A stretch of DNA of 59,887 bases from CAYNST01 sp964641175 (GTDB lineage: Bacteria; Pseudomonadota; Gammaproteobacteria; Pseudomonadales; Cellvibrionaceae), in NCBI GenBank assembly GCA_964641175.1, contig CAZXLJ010000005.1, forward strand, positions 1-59,887, read 5' to 3'. Each line of letters starts with the position of its first letter. Position 1 is the first letter of the stretch. Of this stretch, positions 16,263 through 25,774 are shown piece by piece. A program made the position numbers and the translations under genes. The notes under the pieces are model-generated. The model saw nothing but the letters and a program-made list of their open reading frames with translations, did no database searches and had not been told where the DNA came from.

Positions 16263-17111
16263 TCAGAAATCCTGTCCGGCCCACAGGTTAACCAGAAACT
16301 CGCCATAGCGGTCCCTGGTCTGCTGAAGATAAAGACCGAAATTATGATCCAGCTCCGGCAGCACGATTCTTTCATGGCCGACTCCATTTTCCGCAAACAC
16401 GCTTTCGAGCACCGCGAAAGTGTCTGGCCTGTCAAATTCGCCATTAATCATGAGCGCGAAAAATCCGTTGCTCTTGAGGCGTTCGGCATGATTGGCTGCG
16501 TCTTCCAGCAATTTGAAATCCTTGTGCCACATTCCACCTGCCCAACTGGCTGCACCGCCAAAGAGGTGGGGGTGGCGGATGGGCAGGCGGATAGCCCCGG
16601 CACCGCCCATTGAGAACCCGGACAAAATGCGCGCCTGCGGCCGGTCCACCGTCCGGTAACGTTTATCGACGTAGGGAATCAGTTCTTCAATAATCATGGG
16701 CTCTACTTTTCCCTGATACTGGGAAAGTCCCCCGTTGGGGAAAACAATAATCGGGTCGGGCAGATTGTGGGCTGCAACGATAGACTCGACAAAGCCGGTA
16801 AAACCGGCCACGTCCGATATTTCATTACCTCCCATTCCATGCAGAAAATAGATCACCGGATAGCGGCGCGTCTCCTGCTTGTACCCGGCGGGTAATTTGA
16901 TGGTGATCCCGACGGGGTGCCCCATATGCCGGCTGGCCAGCTCAAGATGCAGGGTGTGAGGCGGTAATTTTTCGGGTTTGTTTACCCAGACCACCGTCTC
17001 CGGTTCCTTTTGTGGTTTTTTGCAGCCGGTGCCTGCAAACAGCAGGAGTACACCGATCAGGATCATCAGGAGGCGATGCAAAAAAGTCCGGGAAATACTC
17101 ATCAGGCTCAC
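16263..17111 (-). CDS. Esterase D/alpha-beta hydrolase lipoprotein
   Basis: 282 residues with a signal peptide (residues about 8-29) and a possible lipobox ending AGTGC, so it is probably a lipid-anchored or secreted protein. It has the Esterase D/putative feruloyl-esterase fold: YFLHGMGG (oxyanion), GFSMGG with nucleophile Ser, and a late LPELDHNF region with the catalytic His. The substrate is unknown. It is encoded 48 bp downstream of the GNAT gene and in the same direction as the NRPS gene, so the three may be an operon. It overlaps nothing and is convergent with the formyltransferase gene. Confidence 0.85.
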   Translation of the reverse strand: MSLMSISRTFLHRLLMILIGVLLLFAGTGCKKPQKEPETVVWVNKPEKLPPHTLHLELASRHMGHPVGITIKLPAGYKQETRRYPVIYFLHGMGGNEISDVAGFTGFVESIVAAHNLPDPIIVFPNGGLSQYQGKVEPMIIEELIPYVDKRYRTVDRPQARILSGFSMGGAGAIRLPIRHPHLFGGAASWAGGMWHKDFKLLEDAANHAERLKSNGFFALMINGEFDRPDTFAVLESVFAENGVGHERIVLPELDHNFGLYLQQTRDRYGEFLVNLWAGQDF

Positions 17112-17159
17112 TGCTATGGAAAAAAGGACGGCGTGGTTTGCGGGGCGCCGGGATAGTTT

Positions 17160-18284
17160 CTACGCATCGTCATCAGACTCCGGCGGTGCCGGCGCGGCAA
17201 CGACTTTGCGGGCGTCGCGGCGTTGAATGTACTTGCGCATGGCAACAATCAGGATTTTGCTGTGAAAGTCACCATTGTCGGTATAGGCGACCCCCGCGGG
17301 ATCCACCCCTGGATGCCAGCGGTCAATCCAGTCAACGCCGGTTACAAAACTGATACTGGTCAACTCGCCCTCCCTGGACATCTGCTCGATCAGCTTGTAC
17401 AGAATGATAAAACCCGGCGACACAGCAGCAAAATCTTCCCGAAAACCTATTTTCAACAGGTACAGCCGCTTGCCAATCCGTATGCCAAAATGGGCCGCCA
17501 GCGGCTGATCGTTGAGGTATAAAAGGTTGATCTGAATTTTTCCGAGCCGACCGTAGGCGTCGAGCAGGGTTTCATGATAAGCGAGCTTTACCGGCTGTTT
17601 GCGTATACTGCTCCCCCGCTCGCCTTTCCAGCCTGAATCCTCCAGCGCCAGAAAAACATCAAAAGCCTCGGGCAGTTCTTGCGCGTTGGTGACACACCGC
17701 AATCGCAGCACGCCACCTTCTTCGGCCTTGCGGATTTTCTTGGTCAGGGTCTTGCGAAACTTGCTGCTGTAGCCAGCCCAGAACGCGTCGAAGCCCTGTT
17801 CGAATGCAAGGTACTTGGATGCGTGGGTCACTTTGACCAGGGAAGCCAGATGGCAGTACCGCGTGGCATGACCAGACGCCAGTACGCATTGCCAGCGGAT
17901 CAGGGCGAAATATCCGGCGCTTTTGCGCAACGCCTTTTTGATGGCACCGAGCATCGGCGCCAGATCCACCTGGGACAGGATATCGTCAACGCCCATTTCA
18001 TTTTGATAAAACAGCTGCAGGATTGGCACTTCCAGCCTGCCTTTTTTCAGGATCTGCTTCTCGAAAGGAAGCACTGCCAGCAACTCGTCGTCTCGACTGA
18101 CGGTGACGAAAAGGATAAGGGTATCCTGCGGTCTGTTCTGCAACTCCGCCTGGTACCAGCCGGGGAAATGCAGAAAATGATCACCGGCCGCCCCGGCCAG
18201 ACGTAACCAGCGATCCGAGATCTGCGCAAGACCTGCCGTACCACGGTGAACATTCACAGTGACGTTACTTCCCGCTTTAGTCAT
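17160..18284 (-). CDS. GNAT family N-acetyltransferase (CelD/BcsL-like, PF13480 type)
   Basis: 374 residues resembling the CelD/BcsL-like acetyltransferase_6 family (also related to FemAB-type aminoacyltransferases), with phrases LAFEQGFDAFWAGYSSKFRKTLTKKIRKAEEGG split over the N-terminal fold and IQINLLYLNDQPLAAHFGI plus KIGFREDFAAVSPG in the GNAT acyl-CoA site. It would transfer an acyl or aminoacyl group to an amine. The start is ATG 18284, which has GGAG 9 nt upstream; a longer start (18320) would overlap the NRPS stop. It lies 4 bp after the NRPS gene, so it is translationally linked to it. The acceptor is unknown. Confidence 0.82.
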   Translation of the reverse strand: MTKAGSNVTVNVHRGTAGLAQISDRWLRLAGAAGDHFLHFPGWYQAELQNRPQDTLILFVTVSRDDELLAVLPFEKQILKKGRLEVPILQLFYQNEMGVDDILSQVDLAPMLGAIKKALRKSAGYFALIRWQCVLASGHATRYCHLASLVKVTHASKYLAFEQGFDAFWAGYSSKFRKTLTKKIRKAEEGGVLRLRCVTNAQELPEAFDVFLALEDSGWKGERGSSIRKQPVKLAYHETLLDAYGRLGKIQINLLYLNDQPLAAHFGIRIGKRLYLLKIGFREDFAAVSPGFIILYKLIEQMSREGELTSISFVTGVDWIDRWHPGVDPAGVAYTDNGDFHSKILIVAMRKYIQRRDARKVVAAPAPPESDDDA

Positions 18285-18288
18285 GTTT

Positions 18289-20856
18289 TCAATTCGCTCC
18301 ACCGGCAGGGTACAGATCAATTAACTGGTGTATTTGTTTGACAGTGCCGGTGCTTCTAAGCATTGAAGTATGCACCGCCGGCACCTCGCTGATCGTCAGC
18401 TTACCGGTGATAATCCGGCTCAGGCCATAGTCTTTTTTTGGCAGACGCCCGAAACCGAATTCAGACCCGCTAGCCTTGATCAGAAGCACGTCAAAATCAT
18501 ATTTACGGTTGGCTGTCCGATATTTTTCAGTGGCTTTATCGAATGCCTTTTCGCGCTGGTTCTCCGCTTCCGGATTAATTTTTCGCGCAACCAGTCGCCG
18601 GTTGTCGCTCAGTTTGGACTTCACCCGCCGCGACGCAGCCAGGGCCGCGCCAACGAAACCCGAGGTCCGGAACTTGTCCACGGTATCAATCAGCACTTTC
18701 ACCGGCGAGAATCGCGTGCTGCCATGCATGTAGGAATCCAGCAGCACCACCCGGCACACCGGTGTGCCTTCGCACTTTAAAATCCTGGCCGCTTCCAGCG
18801 CTACGAGACCACCAAACGACAAACCTACGAGTGACAATGCAGAGCCATTGCTATGCCGTTTGATTGCATCGACATACACCTTCACCAGCTCATCAAAATC
18901 GAACGAGAGGGATTTATGTTTTTTCTGCGCTTCGATAAAAGCAATTTCTTCTTTCGCCACCACACTGTAGACCGGATGCTTGGCTTCGAACATTTCCGCC
19001 AGCTGCTGATAGATTTCGATGCCGCACAAGCAGAAAATCGGCTCGCCTTCACAAGTGTTATTGAGCTTGAGCACCAGCGCGAGTTTCTGCGCGCTACCGG
19101 AAAGTTTCTCGCGCAATGCCCGGATGGTCGGCGCCTCGAACAGAATGGTATCGGACAATTGCAGACCGGTGGTGAGCTGAATCTCTCGTACCACTTGCAG
19201 AGCCAGCAGGCTGTGTCCGCCGATCTGGAAAAAATTGTCATCGATGCCGATGCCCGTCGCGCCCAGAGCCGTTTCAAAGATGCGGATGAGACTCACATCA
19301 AGATCGTCGCGGGCACCGGAAACTGCGCGTTCTTCTTGCGTGGTTTCGATGTGCCGGCGCGCGTCTTCGGCCAGTTTTTTCCGGTCCACTTTCAAATTGG
19401 CGGTCAGCGGGGTTTCGAGCAGGTGCACAAAATGCTGAGGCACCATATGGCCAGGCAAGTTTTGCACGCAATGTGCCTGGAGGATATTTGCCGGCTGTTT
19501 CTGCCCGAGGTAATAACACACTAACCGCGCATCCTGATCGCTGAACCGGGCGGGAACCACAATGGCTTGACTGATGCCGGCAAATTTCTGGACACAATGC
19601 TCGATGTCCAGCGGTTCGATCCGGTAGCCGCGAATCTTGATCTGGTTATCCAGGCGATTTATGTACTGCAGGACCCCGCTTTCAAGCTGGACCACGGCGT
19701 CCCCGGTCCGGTACCACAGGCCATCAGACGTCCGGGAAGTCAGACGGATAAAGCGTTCGTCCGTCAGTTCGCGATTGTTATGGTAGCCGTTCGTTACGCC
19801 GTCACCACCGATTAACAGTTCCCCTGCGGTCCCGGTAGGCACTGGCTGCAGATGCTCATCGACGACCGCCACCCGGGTGTTGCGAATCGGGGTGCCGATG
19901 TATGCCACGTGATCGCCGGGCATTACCCGATGACAGGTGGACCAGACAGTCGTTTCTGTGGGCCCGTACATGTTCCACACCTCCCGAGCCGCGCCGAACA
20001 TCGCTGGCAACAAGTCAGGTGGCAACGCCTCGCCGCCCACCAGGATTTTCAGCGGCTGCGGCGGGACCCAGCCATCGGCAAGCAGCATGCGCCAGGTCGA
20101 CGGGGTGGCTTGCAGAAACGTCACGCGGTGCTGGCCGATCAGATCGCGTAACGCCATGGCCGAGGCGGCCTCGGCTCTGCTGGCAAGAATAAGTTCGGCG
20201 CCCTGTATGAGGGGCAGGAACAGCTCCAGCACATGAATATCAAACGAAATGGTCGTGACGGCGAGAAGCCGGTCAGAGGCGGAAAGACCCGGGCGCTCGT
20301 CCATGCCAAGCAGAAAATTGACCACGTTCCCCTGAGTCACCGCCACGCCTTTGGGGTTGCCCGTCGAGCCGGAGGTGTAAATGAGGTAAGCGACATCAGC
20401 GGCAGCATCCCGGGCGTCCGTTCGGGCCGGGACGGCGACCTCCTCCGACCCGACCAGCAAGTTACGCAATTCAATGGTAAGCCCCGAAAACTGCAGATCC
20501 GCATCAGGTTTGTCACTGACCAGCAGTGCAGCACCTGAATTGTGCAGGATATAGGACTGCCGACTGACCGGATATTCCGGATCCACTGGAACATAGGCCG
20601 CCCGTCTTGCCCAGATGGCAATCAAAAGCGGCACCAGCATCTCGTTGCGCGGGACACCCACCGCGACCTTTGAGCCCGGCCCCACACCAGCGGCTTCCAG
20701 ACCTTTGGCCAGGCGGTTGACCTGCTTCCAAAGCTCGCCATAAGTTGTTCGGCTGGAATCGAAAGAAATCGCCGGAGAATCCGGCAGGCTGGCCACCACC
20801 CTCGCGAACAGATCGAAAAACACCGGACTCGCCGATGCCGCCTGACTTATTTCCAT
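18289..20856 (-). CDS. Single-module non-ribosomal peptide synthetase (A-T-TE)
   Basis: 855 residues: adenylation domain (about 1-505, A3 YTSGSTGNPKG at 160-170, A8/A10 with NLKVDRKKL), thiolation domain (about 515-590, phosphopantetheine Ser549 in GGHSLL) and a type I thioesterase (about 600-855, Ser680 in GLSFGG, Asp707, His829). No condensation domain is present. The specificity residues line up as D206, I207, L210, Q249, L272, G274, M296, V304, W305, which closely resemble a glycine code (family glycine code D-I-L-Q-L-G-L-I-W). The enzyme should thus load glycine on its own carrier and release it or pass it to a partner. It is coupled to the GNAT gene and is divergent from mutS. Substrate and product need biochemistry. 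Confidence 0.88.
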   Translation of the reverse strand: MEISQAASASPVFFDLFARVVASLPDSPAISFDSSRTTYGELWKQVNRLAKGLEAAGVGPGSKVAVGVPRNEMLVPLLIAIWARRAAYVPVDPEYPVSRQSYILHNSGAALLVSDKPDADLQFSGLTIELRNLLVGSEEVAVPARTDARDAAADVAYLIYTSGSTGNPKGVAVTQGNVVNFLLGMDERPGLSASDRLLAVTTISFDIHVLELFLPLIQGAELILASRAEAASAMALRDLIGQHRVTFLQATPSTWRMLLADGWVPPQPLKILVGGEALPPDLLPAMFGAAREVWNMYGPTETTVWSTCHRVMPGDHVAYIGTPIRNTRVAVVDEHLQPVPTGTAGELLIGGDGVTNGYHNNRELTDERFIRLTSRTSDGLWYRTGDAVVQLESGVLQYINRLDNQIKIRGYRIEPLDIEHCVQKFAGISQAIVVPARFSDQDARLVCYYLGQKQPANILQAHCVQNLPGHMVPQHFVHLLETPLTANLKVDRKKLAEDARRHIETTQEERAVSGARDDLDVSLIRIFETALGATGIGIDDNFFQIGGHSLLALQVVREIQLTTGLQLSDTILFEAPTIRALREKLSGSAQKLALVLKLNNTCEGEPIFCLCGIEIYQQLAEMFEAKHPVYSVVAKEEIAFIEAQKKHKSLSFDFDELVKVYVDAIKRHSNGSALSLVGLSFGGLVALEAARILKCEGTPVCRVVLLDSYMHGSTRFSPVKVLIDTVDKFRTSGFVGAALAASRRVKSKLSDNRRLVARKINPEAENQREKAFDKATEKYRTANRKYDFDVLLIKASGSEFGFGRLPKKDYGLSRIITGKLTISEVPAVHTSMLRSTGTVKQIHQLIDLYPAGGAN

Positions 20857-21092
20857 AGAAACTCGCTTTTTTGGACTTCCGCCGTGTGAATTATTGTGTC
20901 TTCCCAGGGCCTGACAGATTCAAAGTTTAGAAGATCAAAACAGAATTGGACAGATCGACGACCGCCCGATCACCCCCGTCCGGCGCGCCACTGCAATGCA
21001 CCGCCAGTATACCGGCCTGGTTACTGGGCAGAGCGGTCGTTAAAAGCTAAACTGCGCGCCTCTCAGCCGCTGCCGCAAAGAATTGACACGCC

Positions 21093-23714
21093 ATGACAGC
21101 AACTCTCACGCCCGCCACCGCCAGTGACGAACAGCACACTCCAATGATGCAGCAATACCTGCGCATCAAAGCCCGACACCCTGACGAGCTGGTCTTTTAT
21201 CGAATGGGGGATTTCTACGAGTTGTTTTTCGAAGATGCCAAACGTGCAGCAAAACTTCTCGATGTCACCCTGACAGCACGCGGAAAATCCAACGGTCAAC
21301 CCATTCCAATGGCAGGTGTGCCCTATCACGCAGCGGAAGGTTATCTGTCGAAGCTCGTCCGTCAGGGCGTATCGGTGGCCATCTGCGAGCAGATCGGCGA
21401 CCCGGCGACCTCCAAGGGGCCGGTGGAGCGCCAGGTCGTACGGATTCTCACCCCGGGTACAGTGAGCGACGAAGCTCTGCTGGATGCCGCCCGCGACAAT
21501 CTGCTGGTGGCGGTGGCCCGCACGTCGGACTGTTACGGCGTTGCCAGCCTCGATATGGGCAGCGGCCGACTGGTACTGCTCGAGGTCCAGGACGATGTGG
21601 CGCTGGCTGGGGAGCTGGAGCGGCTGCGCCCGGCCGAGCTGCTCGCACCTCAGCACCTCAGCTTGCCGTTTCTGAACCAGTACAAGGGTCTGCGCTTGCG
21701 GCCGGACTGGGAGTTCGACTGCGATACAGGCTTGCGATCCCTGAAAGCCCATTTTGGTACCCGCGATCTCCTCGGCTTCGGCTGCGAGCACATGACAGCG
21801 GGCATAGCCGCGGCGGCTTGCCTGTATCTATACGCCATGGAAACCCAGCGCGCTGCCCTGAATCATCTGCAGGCACCGGTGGTCGAACACCTTGAGCAGA
21901 CGGTCGCAATGGATTGCTCGACCCGCCGGAATCTGGAACTCGATCTGAATCTGGCCGGGGGTGAGGACAACACGCTCTTTTCCGTACTCGATACCACCAC
22001 GACCGCCATGGGCCGACGCCTCTTGCGGCGCTGGCTGCACCGGCCCCTGCGGGATCACCTCGTATTGACTGAACGTCAGGACGCCATCGCCGCGGCTCTC
22101 AAGGATTACGGTTTTGAAAGTTGCCGGCGGATTCTCAAGCATATCGGCGATCTCGAACGCATTCTGGGGAGGGTCGCGCTGCGTTCCGCGCGCCCCCGGG
22201 ATCTGGCGCGCCTGGCGACTTCGCTGGCCGCGTTGCCGGAATTGCATGTATGCCTTGCGAACATCAATTGCGCCCGCATTGGAGATCTGACCCGCCAGGC
22301 GGGGCAGTTCCCCGCTCTTGTGGAACTGTTGCGGCGCGCGATTGTGGAAAATCCCCCCGTCGTGATTCGCGATGGCGGCGTCATTGCGGAAGGCTATGAC
22401 CCGGAACTCGATGAACTGCGCAATCTGAGCAGCAATGCCGGTGCCTACCTCGTCAATCTGGAACAAAAGGAACGCGAGCGCACCGGCATTTCCACCCTCA
22501 AAGTTGGCTACAACCGGGTCCACGGCTACTACATCGAAATCAGTCGAGGTCAGTCCGGGCAGGCGCCCGCCGATTATATCCGCCGGCAGACGCTCAAAAA
22601 TGCCGAGCGTTTTATCATGCCCGAGTTGAAAGCATTTGAAGATAAAGCTCTTTCGGCGCGGAGTCGGGCACTGGCCCGGGAAAAAGGCCTCTACGAAGAG
22701 CTGCTTGACCGCATCAACGAAGATCTGACCGCCTTGCAGGTTTCGGCAGCGGCCATCAGCGAACTGGATGTACTGACGACGCTGGCCGAACGCGCCGACA
22801 CCCTGAACCTGGCGCGCCCACAGCTGGTGGACAGCGCCGTCATCGATATTGAAGCCGGGCGCCATCTGGTGGTCGAACAAGTGCTGCCCAGCCCTTTTGT
22901 GCCGAACGATCTTCTGCTCGATACGGAGCAGCGGATGCTGATCATCACAGGCCCCAACATGGGGGGCAAGTCGACTTACATGCGGCAGACGGCGCTTATT
23001 GTGTTACTGGCTCAGATAGGCAGCTACGTACCCGCAAACCGCTGTGTCCTGAGGCCGGTCGACCGCATTTTTACCCGCATCGGTTCGTCCGATGATCTCG
23101 CGGGCGGTCGTTCGACATTTATGGTGGAAATGAGCGAGACCGCCAATATTCTCCATAATGCCACCGCGCAAAGCCTGGTACTGATGGATGAAGTCGGTCG
23201 CGGCACGAGCACCTATGACGGGCTGGCACTGGCTTGGGCATGCGCGGAGCATCTGGCTTCGCGAATCCGGGCATTTACACTTTTTGCCACGCACTACTTT
23301 GAAATCACCCGTCTGCCGGAAACCGTCGCGACCGTGGCCAATGTCCATCTGGATGCCACGGAGCACCAGGACCACATCGTGTTTCTTCACAATATTCAGA
23401 ATGGCCCTGCCAGCCGCAGCTTCGGTTTGCAGGTTGCCAAACTCGCCGGTATTCCCGAGACGGTCTTGAAGTCCGCAAGGCAACAATTGCTGCAGCTGGA
23501 AAATTCGGCGGTGCAGGCAAGTCCGCAATCATTGAGTCCGGTGCCCGTCGTAGCCAGGTCCGTTAACCGCCAGAAAAAAGACCCCCAGACCGACCTGTTT
23601 ACCGGCTCAGCCCTCAGTGAAGTGGAGGAAAAACTGAAAGCGCTTTCCCCCGAACGTATGACACCGCTCGAGGCGTTGCAGACCCTGTATGAACTGACCG
23701 CCTTGATCCGGTAA
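21093..23714 (+). CDS. mutS: DNA mismatch repair protein MutS
   Basis: 873-residue MutS, normal length. The mismatch-contact Phe-x-Glu is in GDFYELFFED near residue 45, and the ATPase has Walker A GPNMGGKST and Walker B LVLMDEVGRGTSTYDG. It recognises mispaired bases and recruits MutL. The ATG at 21093 is placed by the N-terminus (MTATLTPATAS) and by a leftward neighbour NRPS start 236 bp away on the other strand. It lies next to fdxA as in Pseudomonas, where mutS-fdxA-rpoS are neighbours. Confidence 0.97.
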   Translation: MTATLTPATASDEQHTPMMQQYLRIKARHPDELVFYRMGDFYELFFEDAKRAAKLLDVTLTARGKSNGQPIPMAGVPYHAAEGYLSKLVRQGVSVAICEQIGDPATSKGPVERQVVRILTPGTVSDEALLDAARDNLLVAVARTSDCYGVASLDMGSGRLVLLEVQDDVALAGELERLRPAELLAPQHLSLPFLNQYKGLRLRPDWEFDCDTGLRSLKAHFGTRDLLGFGCEHMTAGIAAAACLYLYAMETQRAALNHLQAPVVEHLEQTVAMDCSTRRNLELDLNLAGGEDNTLFSVLDTTTTAMGRRLLRRWLHRPLRDHLVLTERQDAIAAALKDYGFESCRRILKHIGDLERILGRVALRSARPRDLARLATSLAALPELHVCLANINCARIGDLTRQAGQFPALVELLRRAIVENPPVVIRDGGVIAEGYDPELDELRNLSSNAGAYLVNLEQKERERTGISTLKVGYNRVHGYYIEISRGQSGQAPADYIRRQTLKNAERFIMPELKAFEDKALSARSRALAREKGLYEELLDRINEDLTALQVSAAAISELDVLTTLAERADTLNLARPQLVDSAVIDIEAGRHLVVEQVLPSPFVPNDLLLDTEQRMLIITGPNMGGKSTYMRQTALIVLLAQIGSYVPANRCVLRPVDRIFTRIGSSDDLAGGRSTFMVEMSETANILHNATAQSLVLMDEVGRGTSTYDGLALAWACAEHLASRIRAFTLFATHYFEITRLPETVATVANVHLDATEHQDHIVFLHNIQNGPASRSFGLQVAKLAGIPETVLKSARQQLLQLENSAVQASPQSLSPVPVVARSVNRQKKDPQTDLFTGSALSEVEEKLKALSPERMTPLEALQTLYELTALIR

Positions 23715-23819
23715 AGCTGATATACATTGTCGATAAAAGGCGTATAGAGAAATTCCACGGGCTTGCTACCATCATGTGGCGAGCGTCAATCAGAGGCTCC
23801 TTGCGTTGGCCATGCAGGG

Positions 23820-23847
23820 TTCAAAATCGTGGCACTCCTGTTAGAAT
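23820..23847 (+). promoter_or_regulatory. Candidate fdxA promoter
   Basis: TTCAAA, 16-bp spacer and TAGAAT on the plus strand. The -10 box matches sigma-70 in five of six positions, the -35 box in four. It lies about 43 bp before the fdxA ATG at 23891. The rest of the 176-bp mutS-fdxA spacer has no other obvious signal. Confidence 0.45.
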
Positions 23848-23890
23848 GCCGCACCCTGACGCTATCAATTACCAGACGAGGTTATTCCCA

Positions 23891-24214
23891 ATGACATTTG
23901 TAGTGGGCGAAAACTGCATCAAATGCAAACATACCGATTGCGTTGAAGTGTGCCCGGTAGACTGTTTCTATGAAGGCCCCAACTTTCTCGTAATCCATCC
24001 CGACGAATGCATTGACTGCGCTCTGTGCGAACCCGAATGCCCCGTGGACGCCATTTTCTCGGAAGATGAACTGCCTGAAGGCCAAGAGGTATTTCTGGAA
24101 CTCAATGCCGAGCTGGCAGAAGTCTGGCCAAACATTACCCAGAAGAAAGAATCTCCTGAAGACGCGGAAGAATGGGATGGTGTGGAAGGTAAACTGCAGT
24201 ATCTTCAGCGCTGA
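23891..24214 (+). CDS. fdxA: Ferredoxin FdxA (7Fe-8S type)
   Basis: 107-residue ferredoxin. The N-terminal half has the seven cysteines arranged as in 3Fe-4S plus 4Fe-4S ferredoxins (CIKCKHTDC, VEVCPVDC, CIDCALC, ECP); the C-terminal part is acidic. It carries electrons for metabolic enzymes; partners are not known here. The start is ATG 23891 (MTFVVG) with an upstream GAGG-like site. fdxA between mutS and rpoS is conserved in Pseudomonas and relatives. It is convergent with rpoS. Confidence 0.95.
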   Translation: MTFVVGENCIKCKHTDCVEVCPVDCFYEGPNFLVIHPDECIDCALCEPECPVDAIFSEDELPEGQEVFLELNAELAEVWPNITQKKESPEDAEEWDGVEGKLQYLQR

Positions 24215-24281
24215 GTGTCTGCATTCCAGCGAAGGACGGTAAAAACTGATGCGCGGGTGAACGGTGTTACGGCAGATGGAC

Positions 24282-24321
24282 AGGCCACGGGAGCGCAATC
24301 TTGCGGACACCAGTGGCCTGA
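24282..24321. terminator. Hairpin between convergent fdxA and rpoS
   Basis: CAGGCCAC and GTGGCCTG form a perfect 8-bp stem, with an inner CGCA/TGCG stem in the loop. No T-run follows on either strand, so it may be a Rho-independent terminator of unusual type or a 3' RNA fold. In Pseudomonas this interval holds the GGA-rich sRNA gene rsmZ; here five GGA motifs occur in 24215-24346 on the plus strand. Confidence 0.4.
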
Positions 24322-24346
24322 TCTTGTTGCAACGCCGGTATCCGGA

Positions 24347-25336
24347 TCAAAAAACCCCGAACAGCGATTCTGCGCTGAGACCCTGCTTTTCAAGAATATC
24401 CCGCAACCTGCGCAGGGCTTCCACCTGAATCTGTCGCACGCGTTCGCGCGTCAGTCCAATCTCGCGTCCCACCTCTTCCAGCGTACTGGATTCGTGTCCG
24501 CGCAGACCAAATCTCCGTGCGACAACCTCCCGCTGTTTCTCGCTCAGTTCGTCCAGCCACTGATCAAGGCTGATACACAGATCACTATCCTGCAGAATAC
24601 TGACCGGATCCGATACCTGATGATCAGGAACGGTATCCACCAGCGTTTTATCTGACGTCGGCCCGATCGGTGTGTCCATAGAGGTCACCCGTTCGTTCAG
24701 GCTGAGCATCTTTTCCACATCAGCGACCGGTTTGTCCAGGAGTCGGGCGATGTCATCCGCTGACGGCTCGTGGTCAAGCTTCTGCGACAGCTCCCGAGCG
24801 GCTCGCAAATAAACGTTTAGCTCCTTCACGACATGAATGGGCAGCCGGATTGTGCGGGTCTGATTCATGATGGCCCGTTCAATCGTCTGGCGAATCCACC
24901 AGGTTGCATAAGTGGAAAATCTGAAGCCACGCTCCGGATCGAATTTCTCGACCGCGCGGATCAATCCCAGATTTCCTTCTTCGATAAGATCAAGAAGTGC
25001 AAGGCCCCGGTTTACATATCGTCGGGAGATTTTGACAACCAGTCGAAGGTTACTTTCGATCATCCGCTTGCGGGCTGCTTCATCACCCCGAAGCGCTTTA
25101 CGCGCAAAGAAAACCTCTTCTTCGGCACTGAGCAGCGGAGAAAAACCGATCTCGTTCAGATAAAGTTGTGTTGCATCCAGATTCTTCTGATAAACCTCTT
25201 CTGTAGCACCACTTTTCAACAGCTCTGCGTCGTCATCGGATAAATCCATTTCTTCTTCAGCACTAAAATCGACCAAATACGCGGCGTCTTCGTCATTGCT
25301 TTTGAATCTGTCCAAATCAATTTGTTGAGCTGCCAT
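24347..25336 (-). CDS. rpoS: RNA polymerase sigma factor RpoS
   Basis: 329-residue sigma-70 family protein with region 1.2-2.4 (LDLIEEGNLGLIRAVEKFD), region 3 and region 4 with the helix-turn-helix SSTLEEVGREIGLTRERVRQIQ. The acidic N-terminus is typical of RpoS. It directs the general stress and stationary-phase response. ATG 25336 is preceded by GAGG about 9 nt upstream. It sits downstream of nlpD with a 438-bp spacer. Confidence 0.97.
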   Translation of the reverse strand: MAAQQIDLDRFKSNDEDAAYLVDFSAEEEMDLSDDDAELLKSGATEEVYQKNLDATQLYLNEIGFSPLLSAEEEVFFARKALRGDEAARKRMIESNLRLVVKISRRYVNRGLALLDLIEEGNLGLIRAVEKFDPERGFRFSTYATWWIRQTIERAIMNQTRTIRLPIHVVKELNVYLRAARELSQKLDHEPSADDIARLLDKPVADVEKMLSLNERVTSMDTPIGPTSDKTLVDTVPDHQVSDPVSILQDSDLCISLDQWLDELSEKQREVVARRFGLRGHESSTLEEVGREIGLTRERVRQIQVEALRRLRDILEKQGLSAESLFGVF

Positions 25337-25774
25337 GTGTTAATCCTCGGACCTATAGATTTTTAATTTTAGCTCTTTACGCATACTGCAATGACGTAAC
25401 AACAAGAACCCGATTTATGGCCAGAATCATCTGGCGTTCTTTCTGTCCTTGAACCACCACGCCTGCTTGAACCGGAACCGTCAGTTTCCGCTACAAGCAG
25501 CCTTTGGATCTGCCAAACTCTTTGTGAAAAGAGATTCGGCCGCAGACGGTGACTGCTACCTGTTGGACTGGTTTTCGGCAACAATCCCAAATCTTTTAAT
25601 TTTTTTTGACCACAACCGGGTCGCGCTTCGAACTGTCCACCAAGACAGGTCGGTCTGTTAAAACAAACTCTCCCGGTATTGACCGTACAAAGCACTTGCG
25701 TTCCCCAATCATGCTACTGAGACGCACACAACTTTGTACTTGCTCGAACAATGATTTGAAAAAACCTGACATTA
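25337..25774. other. 438-bp rpoS-nlpD intergenic region
   Basis: No recognisable protein, tRNA or clear terminator is seen. On the minus strand it is the leader region of rpoS. In many gammaproteobacteria the main rpoS promoter lies inside nlpD and gives a long structured leader, so this stretch may be an rpoS 5' leader. The forward strand has AT-rich runs (TTTAATTTTTTTTGA near 25596-25610). Confidence 0.5.

Noticed and set aside
21828..22880. 350-codon minus-strand frame opposite mutS
   Set aside because: It is antisense to MutS, which has all its motifs; no ribosome binding site or domain is seen.
25369..25695. Minus-strand frame in the rpoS leader
   Set aside because: No family match, and it sits in the expected rpoS leader region.
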